64,000 bases of DNA from Citrobacter amalonaticus. Lineage in GTDB: Bacteria; Pseudomonadota; Gammaproteobacteria; Enterobacterales; Enterobacteriaceae. Location of the stretch: NCBI RefSeq assembly GCF_002918555.1, contig NZ_PQMB01000005.1, positions 349,089 to 413,088 of the forward strand, read 5' to 3'. A program made the translations under genes and the position numbers. Positions 10,043 to 19,737 of this stretch are shown here, piece after piece. Below the pieces are notes generated by a model. It was not told the origin of the DNA and ran no database searches. It was given only the letters and a program-made list of their open reading frames with translations. Within the stretch, counting starts at the first letter, position 1, and each line of letters starts with the position of its first letter.

Positions 10043-10975
10043 ATGATCATCGTTACCGGCGGCGCGGGCTTTATCGGCAGCAATATCGTTAAGACCCTGA
10101 ATGATAAAGGTATCACCGATATTCTGGTGGTGGACAACCTGAAAGACGGCACCAAGTTCGTTAACCTGGTGGATCTGAATATTGCTGACTATATGGATAA
10201 GGAAGATTTCCTGATCCAGATTATGGCCGGAGAAGAGTTCGGCGATATTGAGGCGATTTTCCATGAAGGTGCATGCTCATCCACCACTGAGTGGGACGGC
10301 AAGTATATGATGGATAACAACTATCAATACTCTAAAGAGCTGCTGCATTACTGCCTGGAACGTGAGATCCCCTTCCTGTACGCCTCTTCTGCCGCCACCT
10401 ACGGCGGTCGTACCTCTGACTTCATCGAATCCCGTGAATATGAAAAACCGCTGAACGTTTACGGCTATTCAAAATTCCTGTTCGACGAGTATGTGCGTCA
10501 GATCCTGCCGGAAGCGAACTCGCAGATTGTCGGCTTCCGCTATTTCAACGTTTACGGACCGCGTGAAGGCCACAAAGGCAGCATGGCAAGCGTCGCTTTC
10601 CATCTTAATACCCAGCTTAATAACGGCGAAACGCCGAAGCTGTTTGAAGGTAGCGAAAACTTTAAGCGCGACTTCGTGTATGTGGGCGATGTGGCGGACG
10701 TTAACCTCTGGTTCTGGGAGAACGGCGTATCCGGTATCTTCAACCTGGGAACGGGTCGTGCAGAATCCTTCCAGGCCGTGGCGGATGCCGCACTGGCATT
10801 CCACAAGAAAAGTGAACTTGAGTACATTGCGTTCCCGGAAAAACTAAAAGGTCGTTATCAGGCCTTCACGCAGGCAGATCTGACTAATCTGCGTGCCGCA
10901 GGCTATGACAAATCGTTTAAGACCGTTGCTGAAGGCGTAACGGAATATCTGACCTGGCTGAACCGCGACGCATAA
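10043..10975 (+). CDS. hldD: ADP-L-glycero-D-manno-heptose 6-epimerase
   Basis: HldD (RfaD, WaaD) converts ADP-D,D-heptose to ADP-L,D-heptose, the donor used by WaaC and WaaF. The 310-residue protein is a short-chain dehydrogenase-type epimerase with [14 protein letters not shown] binding NADP at the N-terminus and the catalytic YGYSKFLFD Tyr-Lys pair near residue 140. It starts the hldD-waaF-waaC operon, with waaF 9 bp downstream. The E. coli gene has a heat-shock promoter; I did not resolve one in the upstream gap. Confidence 0.97.
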   Translation: MIIVTGGAGFIGSNIVKTLNDKGITDILVVDNLKDGTKFVNLVDLNIADYMDKEDFLIQIMAGEEFGDIEAIFHEGACSSTTEWDGKYMMDNNYQYSKELLHYCLEREIPFLYASSAATYGGRTSDFIESREYEKPLNVYGYSKFLFDEYVRQILPEANSQIVGFRYFNVYGPREGHKGSMASVAFHLNTQLNNGETPKLFEGSENFKRDFVYVGDVADVNLWFWENGVSGIFNLGTGRAESFQAVADAALAFHKKSELEYIAFPEKLKGRYQAFTQADLTNLRAAGYDKSFKTVAEGVTEYLTWLNRDA

Positions 10976-10984
10976 GACATATCT

Positions 10985-12031
10985 ATGAGAATTTTGGTGA
11001 TCGGCCCGTCCTGGGTGGGCGACATGATGATGTCGCAAAGTCTCTATCGCACGCTCAAGGCGCGCTATCCCCAGGCGATAATCGATGTGATGGCACCCGC
11101 GTGGTGTCGTCCGCTGTTATCGCGGATGCCGGAAGTCAACGAAGCGATCCCGATGCCGCTTGGACACGGGGCACTGGAGATCGGTGAACGTCGCAAGCTG
11201 GGCCATAGTCTGCGCGAAAAGCGTTATGACCGCGCTTACGTGTTACCTAATTCGTTTAAATCCGCGCTTGTTCCATTCTTTGCCGGCATTCCTCATCGTA
11301 CTGGCTGGCGCGGCGAGATGCGCTACGGTCTGCTTAATGATGCCCGCGTGCTGGACAAAGCAGCCTGGCCACTGATGGTTGAGCGCTATGTGGCGTTGGC
11401 CTATGACAAAGGCGTAATGCGTACGGCAAAAGATCTGCCGCAGCCCCTGCTGTGGCCGCAACTTCAGGTTAGTGATGGTGAAAAATCCCTGACCTGCAAC
11501 GCGTTTTCACTATCTGATGAACGACCAATGATTGGCTTCTGCCCTGGCGCAGAATTCGGGCCTGCGAAACGCTGGCCGCACTACCACTATGCGCAACTGG
11601 CAAAACAACTCATCGATGAAGGCTATCAAATCGTGTTGTTTGGTTCAGCAAAGGATCATGAGGCGGGGAATGAGATTCTGACAACGCTGAGTGAAGAGCA
11701 GCTGACATGGTGCCGTAATCTGGCCGGTGAAACACAGCTTGAGCAGGCCGTGATTCTTATCGCTGCCTGTAAGGCCATCGTTACCAATGATTCAGGGCTG
11801 ATGCATGTCGCCGCAGCGCTGAATCGTCCTCTGGTTGCCCTCTATGGTCCCAGCAGTCCCGATTTCACTCCCCCACTTTCGCACAAAGCGCGCGTGATAC
11901 GTCTGATTACGGGTTATCACAAAGTGCGCAAAGGCGATGCGGCTGAAGGGTATCACCAGAGTCTGATAGACATTACGCCAGTACGCGTACTGGAAGAACT
12001 CAATAGTCTGTTGCTACAAGAGGAAGCCTGA
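10985..12031 (+). CDS. waaF: ADP-heptose:LPS heptosyltransferase II
   Basis: WaaF adds the second heptose to the inner core on the cytoplasmic face of the inner membrane. The 348-residue GT9 protein opens MRILVIGPSWVGDMMMSQSLYRTLK, has FCPGAEFGPAKRWP near residue 183 contacting the donor, and the GT9 signature TNDSGLMHVAAAL near residue 262. It sits between hldD and waaC with 9-bp and 3-bp spacing, so translation is probably coupled. Confidence 0.97.
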   Translation: MRILVIGPSWVGDMMMSQSLYRTLKARYPQAIIDVMAPAWCRPLLSRMPEVNEAIPMPLGHGALEIGERRKLGHSLREKRYDRAYVLPNSFKSALVPFFAGIPHRTGWRGEMRYGLLNDARVLDKAAWPLMVERYVALAYDKGVMRTAKDLPQPLLWPQLQVSDGEKSLTCNAFSLSDERPMIGFCPGAEFGPAKRWPHYHYAQLAKQLIDEGYQIVLFGSAKDHEAGNEILTTLSEEQLTWCRNLAGETQLEQAVILIAACKAIVTNDSGLMHVAAALNRPLVALYGPSSPDFTPPLSHKARVIRLITGYHKVRKGDAAEGYHQSLIDITPVRVLEELNSLLLQEEA

Positions 12032-12034
12032 CGA

Positions 12035-13012
12035 ATGCGAGTTCTGATCGTCAAAACATCATCAATGGGTGATGTATTACATACGCTTCCCGCGCTGACC
12101 GATGCGCAGCAGGCTATCCCTGGTATTCGTTTTGATTGGGTAGTAGAAGAAGGATTTGCCCAGATTCCCTCCTGGCATGGCGCGGTTGATCGTGTGATCC
12201 CAGTTGCGATTCGTCGCTGGCGCAAAGCCTGGTTTTCGGCAGCAATTAAAGCGGAGCGCAAAGCCTTTCGCAATGCCGTTCAGACAGAGCAATACGATGC
12301 GATTATTGATGCTCAGGGGCTGGTAAAAAGCGCCGCGCTCGTCACGCGACTGGCACGTGGAATAAAGCACGGCATGGACTGGCAAACCGCCCGCGAGCCG
12401 CTGGCCAGCCTGTTTTATAATCGTCGCCATCATATCGCCAGGCAGCAGCATGCGGTGGAGCGTACCCGGGAACTATTTGCCAAAAGTCTGGGTTATAACA
12501 AACCTCAGACCCAGGGCGACTACGCCATTGCACAACATTTCCTGACAAATCTGGATGCCGATGCCGATCAGTATGCAGTATTTCTGCATGCCACAACGCG
12601 GGACGATAAACACTGGCCCGAGGCAAACTGGCGAGAGTTGATTAGCTTGTTGGGGGATGCGGGAATTCATATTAAGTTGCCCTGGGGGGCACCTCATGAA
12701 GAAGCGCGAGCCAAAAGGCTGGCGGAGGGGTTTGATTACGTCGAGGTCTTACCGAAGATGAGTCTGGAGGGTATTGCGCGCATACTGGCAGGCGCAAAGT
12801 TTGTCGTGTCGGTTGATACCGGTCTGAGTCATCTGACTGCGGCGCTCGATCGGCCTAATATTACGCTATATGGCCCAACGGATCCGGGTCTAATTGGGGG
12901 TTATGGGAAGAACCAGGTAGAATGTCGGGCGCCGGAAGGTAGATTAGCTTTATTGACGCCTGAAAGGATTGCTTGTAATTTTGTTAAGCAACGTCTCCAG
13001 ACAAATGGATGA
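12035..13012 (+). CDS. waaC: ADP-heptose:LPS heptosyltransferase I
   Basis: WaaC adds the first heptose to Kdo2-lipid A. The GT9 protein has 325 residues, opening MRVLIVKTSSMGDVLHTLPAL, with the donor-site segment FLHATTRDDKHWPEANW near residue 190 and the SVDTGLSHLTAALDRP signature near residue 260. It is the third gene of the rightward operon. Unlike E. coli K-12, waaL does not follow in this operon; it lies on the opposite strand at the end of the waaQ operon, and the two operons converge on one terminator. Confidence 0.97.
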   Translation: MRVLIVKTSSMGDVLHTLPALTDAQQAIPGIRFDWVVEEGFAQIPSWHGAVDRVIPVAIRRWRKAWFSAAIKAERKAFRNAVQTEQYDAIIDAQGLVKSAALVTRLARGIKHGMDWQTAREPLASLFYNRRHHIARQQHAVERTRELFAKSLGYNKPQTQGDYAIAQHFLTNLDADADQYAVFLHATTRDDKHWPEANWRELISLLGDAGIHIKLPWGAPHEEARAKRLAEGFDYVEVLPKMSLEGIARILAGAKFVVSVDTGLSHLTAALDRPNITLYGPTDPGLIGGYGKNQVECRAPEGRLALLTPERIACNFVKQRLQTNG

Positions 13013-13031
13013 GTTTTTAACCCATCCATTT
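13003..13031. terminator. Shared terminator between waaC and waaL
   Basis: AAATGGATG and CATCCATTT form a perfect 9-bp stem with an 11-base loop, followed by T-rich sequence on the plus strand. The waaC stop codon lies inside the stem-loop. It can serve both converging operons. Confidence 0.7.
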
Positions 13032-13035
13032 TCAT

Positions 13036-14292
13036 TTATTTTTCTTCTTCTTTTTTAGTTAATAGCGATGTTGAAAGGAATAAACAGACTATCCATGCAG
13101 CAGGTATTGGTTTCGCATGGGTGATTACGTCGCTCAGGCCAAATAATATGATCGCTGCGGGGAAAACGAGCAGTAAATATTGTTTTTCACGAATACAATA
13201 ATAAATCATTGTGGTATAGAAAAACAACAAGAAAATAACGCCAAAGACACCTTTCGTAGATAATGCTTCTACAACTTCGTTGTGCATATGAACATCAAGG
13301 AATTCTGTCGCGCCTTTATAAATATTATTCTCCTTACTTAACTCTTTAATGTTGATCGCCCTCTGCTCAAGGGATTGCCATGATAGCCCCTCTGGAGCGA
13401 CCTCAACACCTGCGCGAATCATTGAAAAACGAGCACCGACTGAGGATCGGCTATTATTCTTCGTTGTATATAAATTAATATCATTTTGAAGAGATTTTAC
13501 CCGATTTTCAATTTCTTTACTAAATAACAACCCGCAACCGAAGAGTAATATGAAAACGCCAGCAAGGCCTTTAAACAAAAAAACTCGCTGATTACGATGT
13601 TGGATATAGAGCATGGCGATAGTAATCATTGGATAACTAACGATGGCGGCTCGTGTTCCTGTCATCATGACTGCCACAAAACTTAGGGTGAAGTTAATAT
13701 AAAAAAATACCCATTTATACTTTGAGTCCAGCTTCATAAAAACTATAGACGCATATAGTGCGCAAAACGTTATCACATAAGCAGCAATTGTCGCAGCCCC
13801 CATCTGGCCTATATTACCATTCATTGCGGAAAGGGGGATTCTATCAGCATGCAAAATAAGACTTTGATAATAAGATCGTAATAAAACCACTAATTGCATC
13901 AATATTACAGCAATTAAATGAAATTTGATGTTAAAACCAGATTTACTTTTATTTAAAAACAATAATGTAAAAGAACAAAACAATAACATTTTTCCTGCTT
14001 CTAAATATCCACGATAAGCATTCTTGTAAACAACATCATTGGTTTTGTAAAATTCATACCACGAAAGATCAATTGCACCTAGCAAAAACATGCCTGCAAC
14101 CAAAACAATAACCCTCCTGTCAAAATAACGAACAGGAGAAGTTAAAAAAAATAAAAATGATAGAAAACCAGTTAACAGTATTATTTTATTGGTTATGTGT
14201 AGATTAATAGGAATAAATACAACAGCAACCAGATAGAGAAAGAAAATAAAATTGCTCAACCAATCTTTAATCAACTTAATACTAAATTCCAC
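13036..14292 (-). CDS. waaL: O-antigen ligase WaaL
   Basis: The 418-residue protein is strongly hydrophobic with about 10-12 membrane segments and one large periplasmic loop around residues 260-345. The loop carries R-G and H motifs (SVGARFSMIRAGVEV and LDVHMHNEVVEAL), which fit the Wzy_C/WaaL ligase family where loop Arg and His are essential. WaaL transfers O antigen from undecaprenyl diphosphate to the lipid A core on the periplasmic side. It is the last gene of the waaQ operon, as in R1 and R4 core types. Base composition is AT-rich, like its upstream neighbours. The fold call is firm; acceptor specificity cannot be read. Confidence 0.88.
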   Translation of the reverse strand: MEFSIKLIKDWLSNFIFFLYLVAVVFIPINLHITNKIILLTGFLSFLFFLTSPVRYFDRRVIVLVAGMFLLGAIDLSWYEFYKTNDVVYKNAYRGYLEAGKMLLFCSFTLLFLNKSKSGFNIKFHLIAVILMQLVVLLRSYYQSLILHADRIPLSAMNGNIGQMGAATIAAYVITFCALYASIVFMKLDSKYKWVFFYINFTLSFVAVMMTGTRAAIVSYPMITIAMLYIQHRNQRVFLFKGLAGVFILLFGCGLLFSKEIENRVKSLQNDINLYTTKNNSRSSVGARFSMIRAGVEVAPEGLSWQSLEQRAINIKELSKENNIYKGATEFLDVHMHNEVVEALSTKGVFGVIFLLFFYTTMIYYCIREKQYLLLVFPAAIILFGLSDVITHAKPIPAAWIVCLFLSTSLLTKKEEEK

Positions 14293-14326
14293 GCTTAGCC
14301 ACCTACATTTAAATTTCTTATAAAGG

Positions 14327-15100
14327 TCATTTTAAAAATGAAAAAAATACAACCTTCACCCAAGAGCGAATTATTTTTGACCTCTTATTAAAGTAACTAC
14401 GAGGTTGCTTGTGTTCAGACATTTGCATCCTCTCGACCTCAAGATGACTGTTTGAGATATTTAATACAGGATGTGAAATTATTTCATCGAGATAGAAGTT
14501 ATTAATGATATGTTCCTGATGCATAAGTTTCCAACTATCTGCACGATAGGTGCCATAAACATTAGTTAATTCAATTAACTGACGAGCCATTTCATTATTC
14601 ATGAGATAACAACAAGTCCGGCGTATCTTTTTTTGATTATAGTTAACTCGTCGGAAAGTACATGTTGATATTTTTTCTTTATTAAATAAACTTAACCCTA
14701 AAACAGGATAATCATGTAATCCTTTCTGTCCTCCCAATAAATATAGATTATCTTTTTTAAGTTTTCTTAACTCATCATTAGTTAACATAGAAAGAAATTT
14801 CTTTAAGCGGAAATCAACTGTGACATCGTCTTCAAGAATTAAGGCCCATTTAATATTCTCCGCAACCATTTTCTGATAAATGAACTGATGACTCAACGTA
14901 CAAGCTATCTCACCATCGGTCATCTCATTACCAACTCCTTTATCCCTCATACTGTCAATCAGTACACGGTTACAAGGATCCTTAGCATCGATTGCATCAA
15001 AATAATTAAAATCAATATCCAAAGCAGAGAATTCAGCTGAAATTTTAGCTCTTCGAGCATCATCTCTTAGCAGAGAGACAATATAAACAGGGACTTTCAT
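14327..15100 (-). CDS. Family 25 glycosyltransferase, WaaX-like outer core transferase
   Basis: The 257-residue protein opens MKVPVYIVSLLRDDARRAKI, has CTLSHQFIY near residue 87 and ALILEDDVTVD near residue 107, the hallmarks of GT25 (LgtB/LpsA type). These enzymes usually add beta-linked galactose or glucose to LPS. Its place between waaW and waaL is where E. coli R4 strains have waaX (beta-1,4-galactosyltransferase) and R1 strains have waaV; the GT25 family favours the WaaX reading. The exact sugar and linkage are inference. It is AT-rich. Confidence 0.75.
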   Translation of the reverse strand: MKVPVYIVSLLRDDARRAKISAEFSALDIDFNYFDAIDAKDPCNRVLIDSMRDKGVGNEMTDGEIACTLSHQFIYQKMVAENIKWALILEDDVTVDFRLKKFLSMLTNDELRKLKKDNLYLLGGQKGLHDYPVLGLSLFNKEKISTCTFRRVNYNQKKIRRTCCYLMNNEMARQLIELTNVYGTYRADSWKLMHQEHIINNFYLDEIISHPVLNISNSHLEVERMQMSEHKQPRSYFNKRSKIIRSWVKVVFFSFLK

Positions 15101-15138
15101 TAAGAAACCTTAATTTGAACGCAGCGAAAAATGAGTTA

Positions 15139-16170
15139 TTAATATTTTGAAAAATATTTTCTAAGTATTTTCTTTTTATAAAATTTCATATAATCTATAA
15201 CTGCTGAGAAATATTTTTTATTTTTTAATTCATGCTTATATTTAGCTTGAAATTGCTTCTCTGTTATAGCTGGAATAAATGAAACATCATTCCAGCAGGA
15301 GAGATTATAAGCTTTATTAAAATATTTTTGACACGGATAATCAGTCCAGTTGTTCCAGGGCTTAGTTACCCCCACATAATGAATAAGTTTAGTTTCTGCA
15401 GTGATAATTTTTATATAATCCTTGTCTGTTTTGTTCTTCAACTCATAATCTATACCATAAAAACAATCATAATCCCCGCTAATAAAAATACAATGACCAA
15501 AAAACAAAACATTTAAGATATCCTGATCAAGGCATTTATATTTTTCATGTTCAGGATCGCTTGCAAGCATTGTAAGCGCTTTATCCATATAATTATTTTT
15601 TTTCCAGGCGTCAAGTTTTAAATAGACTACTCCGGCATTGAAATAATTACCGGGCAATCCTTCAATACCCAATCGTCTGGCGGGTTTATCTTGCATAAAT
15701 GGCACATCTTTTATAACTGCAGCACAGACATTTTTTTCAAAATGAATCGTTAACAATTTATCAAGTGGCCCTTTGCAGATCACATCAGCATCAATATACA
15801 AAAGATTTTCAATACTATCGCTAAGAAATTGAAATGCAACTAGCCTAAAAAACGTTGCATATGACCATTGCTTTAAACTCGGGAAAATATCAATAAAAAC
15901 ACTTGAAACCTTATAAATACAAACTTGGGCATTGGAATTTTTTTTAGTGAACAAGCTCACTCTTTCTAAATAATCATCATTGATATAATCGGTAAAGAGA
16001 TGAAATCTTATTCCTATTTCCGGATTATGCATTATCACTGATTGCATAGAAATGGCCGCACCAAATAAAAAATTACGGTCAACTCCATATGCTATATCAA
16101 GAACATTATCATAATTGACAATAGAGCCTGAAGATACAACCTTTGAAATACTTTCGGATAGTAAGTCCAT
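15139..16170 (-). CDS. GT8 LPS alpha-glycosyltransferase, WaaW-like by position
   Basis: This is one of three tandem GT8 paralogues. The 343 residues include IAYGVDRNFLFGAAISMQSV near residue 26, the metal-binding DxD in LLYIDADVICKGPLD near residue 125, FNAGVVYLKLD near 178, LDQDILNVLFF near 213 and IHYVGVTKPW near 260. All are typical of the WaaO/I/J/T/W/R group that builds the alpha-linked outer core hexoses. The order after waaY points to WaaW (alpha-1,2-galactosyltransferase) of R1/R4 cores; donor and linkage are inferred from position only. Confidence 0.78.
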   Translation of the reverse strand: MDLLSESISKVVSSGSIVNYDNVLDIAYGVDRNFLFGAAISMQSVIMHNPEIGIRFHLFTDYINDDYLERVSLFTKKNSNAQVCIYKVSSVFIDIFPSLKQWSYATFFRLVAFQFLSDSIENLLYIDADVICKGPLDKLLTIHFEKNVCAAVIKDVPFMQDKPARRLGIEGLPGNYFNAGVVYLKLDAWKKNNYMDKALTMLASDPEHEKYKCLDQDILNVLFFGHCIFISGDYDCFYGIDYELKNKTDKDYIKIITAETKLIHYVGVTKPWNNWTDYPCQKYFNKAYNLSCWNDVSFIPAITEKQFQAKYKHELKNKKYFSAVIDYMKFYKKKILRKYFSKY

Positions 16171-16194
16171 ATTTAAATCCCAGAGGAAAATATA

Positions 16195-16887
16195 TTATTT
16201 TTTGCCTTTGATTTTTTTAATAATCTTACGAAATTTGGTTTTGTAAATCACCGAATAATATCCAGGATCTTTTATTTCATTAGGAATCCCCAGATGTTTT
16301 TCCATCGCCATACGATCCCGGGCTTTTCTTTCAGCTGTACAACTTTTTCCAGATAAATCAATGATCCGAACACCATTTTTACTAACTATAAAATTGCCAC
16401 GATGAGGATCACCTGAAAGCATATTTAATGAATGGAGCTTCTCCATCGAGGATTTTATCTCTAATTTTATCTCTTCGGATATCTCTGGCATATCATTAAG
16501 TTCTACGCCTTGTACATACTCAATTAACATGATGAAAACACTTGCATAGTTAAATATTTTACGCTCCGCGAGAAAGTAGAAATCATTAGGAAATTTTAAT
16601 CCCGAGTTTCTTACACGATCTGTCTCAATGATTAAATTTTTATAATAATCACCTTTAACAAAAGATTTAAAAAAACGCTCATTTCTTTTATTTTTCGGAG
16701 CAAATACTTTGAATACAAAGCGACCATATTTTGTCTCAATCAATGAGACTTTTGTATCATCAATATTACGTAGAACTTTAATTGTTTTAAATTGATAAGA
16801 AAGAATTTGATCGAATATTTCTTTATATTTATTTTCATTATTTTTATAGTAAAATGAAAATCCTCGATAGCGAGTGCTTGTAATCAT
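16195..16887 (-). CDS. waaY: LPS core heptose II kinase
   Basis: The 230-residue protein matches the RfaY family: start MITSTRYRGFSFYYKNN, nucleotide-binding lysine in RFVFKVFAP near residue 60, and a kinase-like catalytic segment SGDPHRGNFIVSKNGVRIID near residue 158. It phosphorylates heptose II after WaaP and WaaQ have acted. It lies between two GT8 genes, as in R1/R4 loci. The sequence is AT-rich and lysine-rich. Confidence 0.92.
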   Translation of the reverse strand: MITSTRYRGFSFYYKNNENKYKEIFDQILSYQFKTIKVLRNIDDTKVSLIETKYGRFVFKVFAPKNKRNERFFKSFVKGDYYKNLIIETDRVRNSGLKFPNDFYFLAERKIFNYASVFIMLIEYVQGVELNDMPEISEEIKLEIKSSMEKLHSLNMLSGDPHRGNFIVSKNGVRIIDLSGKSCTAERKARDRMAMEKHLGIPNEIKDPGYYSVIYKTKFRKIIKKIKGKK

Positions 16888-16896
16888 AATATCAAC

Positions 16897-17904
16897 TTAT
16901 TTTTTTAGTTTATACTTTAGCAAAGAAATCATACCATTTAAATATTCACCATGAACAAACTGATGCTTATATTTTTTTTGCATTTCGGCAACAGTGCGTG
17001 CATCTTTTAATGGATGTTTATTCCAGGGTGAGTGCTCTCTGGCATAATTAAAAAATTGTGCAGATGGATATGCTGCCCAGAGATGCCATGGTTTTGTAAT
17101 TCCAGTATAATGAATCAATACCGTGTCATCAGTAATAGTCTGTTTAAATCCTTGATGACCCCGATCTTTTAACTCATTTTTCAATGTATATATCTGATCA
17201 TATTTTTTTGATATATATATATTATTCATATTAAAAGCAATATTCAGAGCATCTTGATCCAAATATTTTAATCTTCCATATTCTGTCTCGCCTCTCAAAA
17301 GTTTTAGTAGATAGGGGGTAAGATTGGCTTCGTGCCATTTTTTAAGATTAACATAAATGACACCGGCATTAAAATATCGACCTTTTATCTCTGGCAGATT
17401 GAGGCGTTCAGCACTCGCTTGTTGCGTACTGTCATTATCCGGAATAACAGCAGCAAACTCATCATTGAATTTTACCTCAGTAATATATTTCAAACTGCCT
17501 TTGCAGACCACATCTGCATCCAGGTAAAGTAGCGTAGAAATACTTTCACTAAGATACTCAAATGACAATACCCGAAAGTAGGTTGCATATGACCAGAACT
17601 GCGACGTAGGTAAATCAGTAAAATATATTGGATCTATAAGATATACAATAATTGTGGTATTAAACTTTTCGACTGTTTCCTTAAACATTTCCAGATAGTC
17701 ATCATCAACGTAATCTGTAAAAATATGAAATGTAAAGTTGATATCTGGATTATGAATTAAAACCGATGAAACAGATACTCCTGCTCCATAAAGGAAATTT
17801 TTATCTATGCCATAAGAAATATTAAGTTCAGGAACATTTAATTTCTTTTGTTTTGTCTGATATAAAAACGTTTCTTTTATAAATTTATCCATGAGCAACC
17901 CCAA
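16897..17904 (-). CDS. waaT: GT8 LPS alpha-glycosyltransferase, WaaT-like by position
   Basis: The 335-residue GT8 protein has ISYGIDKNFLYGAGVSVSSV near residue 30, LLYLDADVVCKGSL near residue 125, FNAGVIYVNLKKW near 178, LDQDALNIAF near 212 and LIHYTGITKPWHLW near 260. It lies directly before waaY and 2 bp after the WaaO-like gene, the place of waaT (alpha-1,2-galactosyltransferase adding hexose III) in R1/R4 loci. The family is clear and the symbol rests on gene order. It is AT-rich and probably arose with its two neighbours by tandem duplication. Confidence 0.75.
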   Translation of the reverse strand: MGLLMDKFIKETFLYQTKQKKLNVPELNISYGIDKNFLYGAGVSVSSVLIHNPDINFTFHIFTDYVDDDYLEMFKETVEKFNTTIIVYLIDPIYFTDLPTSQFWSYATYFRVLSFEYLSESISTLLYLDADVVCKGSLKYITEVKFNDEFAAVIPDNDSTQQASAERLNLPEIKGRYFNAGVIYVNLKKWHEANLTPYLLKLLRGETEYGRLKYLDQDALNIAFNMNNIYISKKYDQIYTLKNELKDRGHQGFKQTITDDTVLIHYTGITKPWHLWAAYPSAQFFNYAREHSPWNKHPLKDARTVAEMQKKYKHQFVHGEYLNGMISLLKYKLKK

Positions 17905-17906
17905 AT

Positions 17907-18923
17907 CTATTTTATTATTTTGAGATAAAAATAATAAAGATAATTTTTTATTCCTTTTAAGATTTTTTTCTGCTTAAAGTTATGTTTTGCGCAATACCGA
18001 AAATAATTAGAGTTAGTAGGTTTCATTAAAGCATTATCCTTCCATGAGGATTTTTGTTTTGCCTCCATGAAAGGAATGGTGCTAGGATAGCAAGCCCAGC
18101 AATGCCACGGTTTTGTCGGTCCTACATAATGAATTAAAGCAGTATCTTTATATATGGGACAGATAAAGGAATCTTTTAACTCGTAGTTAATACTAAATTG
18201 AGTATTAAACCGTCCATCGATGAATTTTACTTTACCAGGCAAAATCATGTTAAGAATATCCTGATCCATATAAGTCAATTTACGAATCACGTCTTTGTTC
18301 GATAACATTGATATGGCTTTATCGGATACGCCTTCTTTAGCCCACTCATTTATATTCAGGAGTAGAACACCAGAATTAAAGTAACCCTTTGCAAGTTCAT
18401 AATATTCAAGACTTTTCGCTCGCAATTCCCACCATTTTTCATCGCGTTCAGCAACTACTCCAGCAACTTTATTATCTAAATCCAATTTATATAGAGCAGA
18501 AATATCATTATTACATATAATATCAGCATCAAGATAGAGCACTCTATCCTGTTGACTAATAAAATAATCACCAATAATAAAACGGAAGTACATCGCAACA
18601 GACCAGTTTTTGGTCGTCGGAAATGATTTTAGTTTTTCGCAGTTAACAATATGTATTTGTATACATGTATTAAAGAGTTTCGCTTGTTGAGAAAAACGTA
18701 TTTTTTCATCGTCGGGGAGTTCGTCGATAAACACATGGAATACAAAATCTCTATTACTATTATGGAGCAAGATAGAGGCAATTGATACACCACAGCCAAA
18801 TAAGAAATTCCTGTCAATCCCATAGGCAATATGGAAAGTAGGATTCCCGTAATTATTATTTCCCTCACCGAAGATAATTGTATTTTTAATCATTTCTTCA
18901 GCATTTAAATACTGATAGCCCAT
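17907..18923 (-). CDS. waaO: GT8 LPS alpha-1,3-glycosyltransferase, WaaO-like
   Basis: The first of the three GT8 paralogues after waaP, 338 residues. It has IAYGIDRNFLFGCGVSIASI near residue 28, VLYLDADIICNNDI near residue 125, FNSGVLLLNINEW near 180, MDQDILNMILPG near 213 and LIHYVGPTKPWHCW near 257. The WaaO/WaaI enzymes add the second outer core hexose by an alpha-1,3 bond; position next to waaP supports that role. It is separated from the next gene by 2 bp, so translation is likely coupled. Confidence 0.8.
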   Translation of the reverse strand: MGYQYLNAEEMIKNTIIFGEGNNNYGNPTFHIAYGIDRNFLFGCGVSIASILLHNSNRDFVFHVFIDELPDDEKIRFSQQAKLFNTCIQIHIVNCEKLKSFPTTKNWSVAMYFRFIIGDYFISQQDRVLYLDADIICNNDISALYKLDLDNKVAGVVAERDEKWWELRAKSLEYYELAKGYFNSGVLLLNINEWAKEGVSDKAISMLSNKDVIRKLTYMDQDILNMILPGKVKFIDGRFNTQFSINYELKDSFICPIYKDTALIHYVGPTKPWHCWACYPSTIPFMEAKQKSSWKDNALMKPTNSNYFRYCAKHNFKQKKILKGIKNYLYYFYLKIIK

Positions 18924-18939
18924 TTATAATCTCCGGGAA

Positions 18940-19737
18940 TTATAACGATTTACGAATAGTTCTTTCCTTAATTATATTAGCCTTAGCTATCGCATCAGAT
19001 AACAAAGATTGTTCCTGAACTATTATATCTTTAAGCGATACGTCGAAATACACCCGCATAAATCTCCAGATATCGCGCTGTGTCAGGCCGATATTCATTG
19101 ACGAAAAGTAGAGTCCGATCAGGTCCTTGTCGCGCCAGCGGCGTGGAACCTTCGAACGGATCTGCGCGCGGTGCAGATCAATCACAGAAATCTTCAGATC
19201 GTCTTCCTGGCCAGTAAAAGGCAAGTGCAACAGGAAGTGGCAAATATAGCAATCACGATGATTAATACCCCCGGCATGCATCTGGCGTACCATCGTCGCG
19301 ACGCGCTTAATGATCATCCGCTTCACTTTTACATCAGGAGGATTACTCGCCCAATCGGCACAATAATCTTCCAGGCTAATTGTTGGCGTCAGATCTTCTG
19401 TGATAATGAATGACGTTCTGGTCAGCGGATTCAGCCCTTTTTCACCAAAACCGACGCCATGCATCGTGTCCACCCCCAAATCACTCAGCCTGTGAATCGC
19501 GTTCCACTCTCTGTCCGCACCCAAAACAGGCATACGCAGCGAAAGCAGGTTTTTCACGATCTCTTTGAGGGACGTCCCCCTGTGCCATTTGAGAAAGTAG
19601 CTTTTACCCGCCAACTCAAATCGCAATGTGCGACGAGTTTCCAGCTCTCTGAATACCTCACCCTGCAATGTTTTGACTTCTTCAAAAGCATCTTTGCCAT
19701 GCCAGAGCGTGGTCAATGGCTCTTTCAGCTCAACCAT
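18940..19737 (-). CDS. waaP: LPS core heptose I kinase
   Basis: WaaP phosphorylates heptose I, which stabilises the outer membrane by cation bridging. Start at 19737 ([16 protein letters not shown]) gives 265 residues as in E. coli; 26 extra codons open upstream are discarded. Motifs are the nucleotide-site lysine in SYFLKWHRG near residue 47, [13 protein letters not shown] near residue 160 with the catalytic Asp, and [10 protein letters not shown] near residue 186. It overlaps the end of waaG by 8 bp. Base composition is like the chromosome, in contrast to the AT-rich genes that follow. Confidence 0.96.
   Translation of the reverse strand: MVELKEPLTTLWHGKDAFEEVKTLQGEVFRELETRRTLRFELAGKSYFLKWHRGTSLKEIVKNLLSLRMPVLGADREWNAIHRLSDLGVDTMHGVGFGEKGLNPLTRTSFIITEDLTPTISLEDYCADWASNPPDVKVKRMIIKRVATMVRQMHAGGINHRDCYICHFLLHLPFTGQEDDLKISVIDLHRAQIRSKVPRRWRDKDLIGLYFSSMNIGLTQRDIWRFMRVYFDVSLKDIIVQEQSLLSDAIAKANIIKERTIRKSL

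Noticed and set aside
15139..18923. Gene duplication artefact or assembly repeat in the three GT8 genes
   Set aside because: The three proteins share motifs only and differ over most of their length, so they are old paralogues and not an assembly error.
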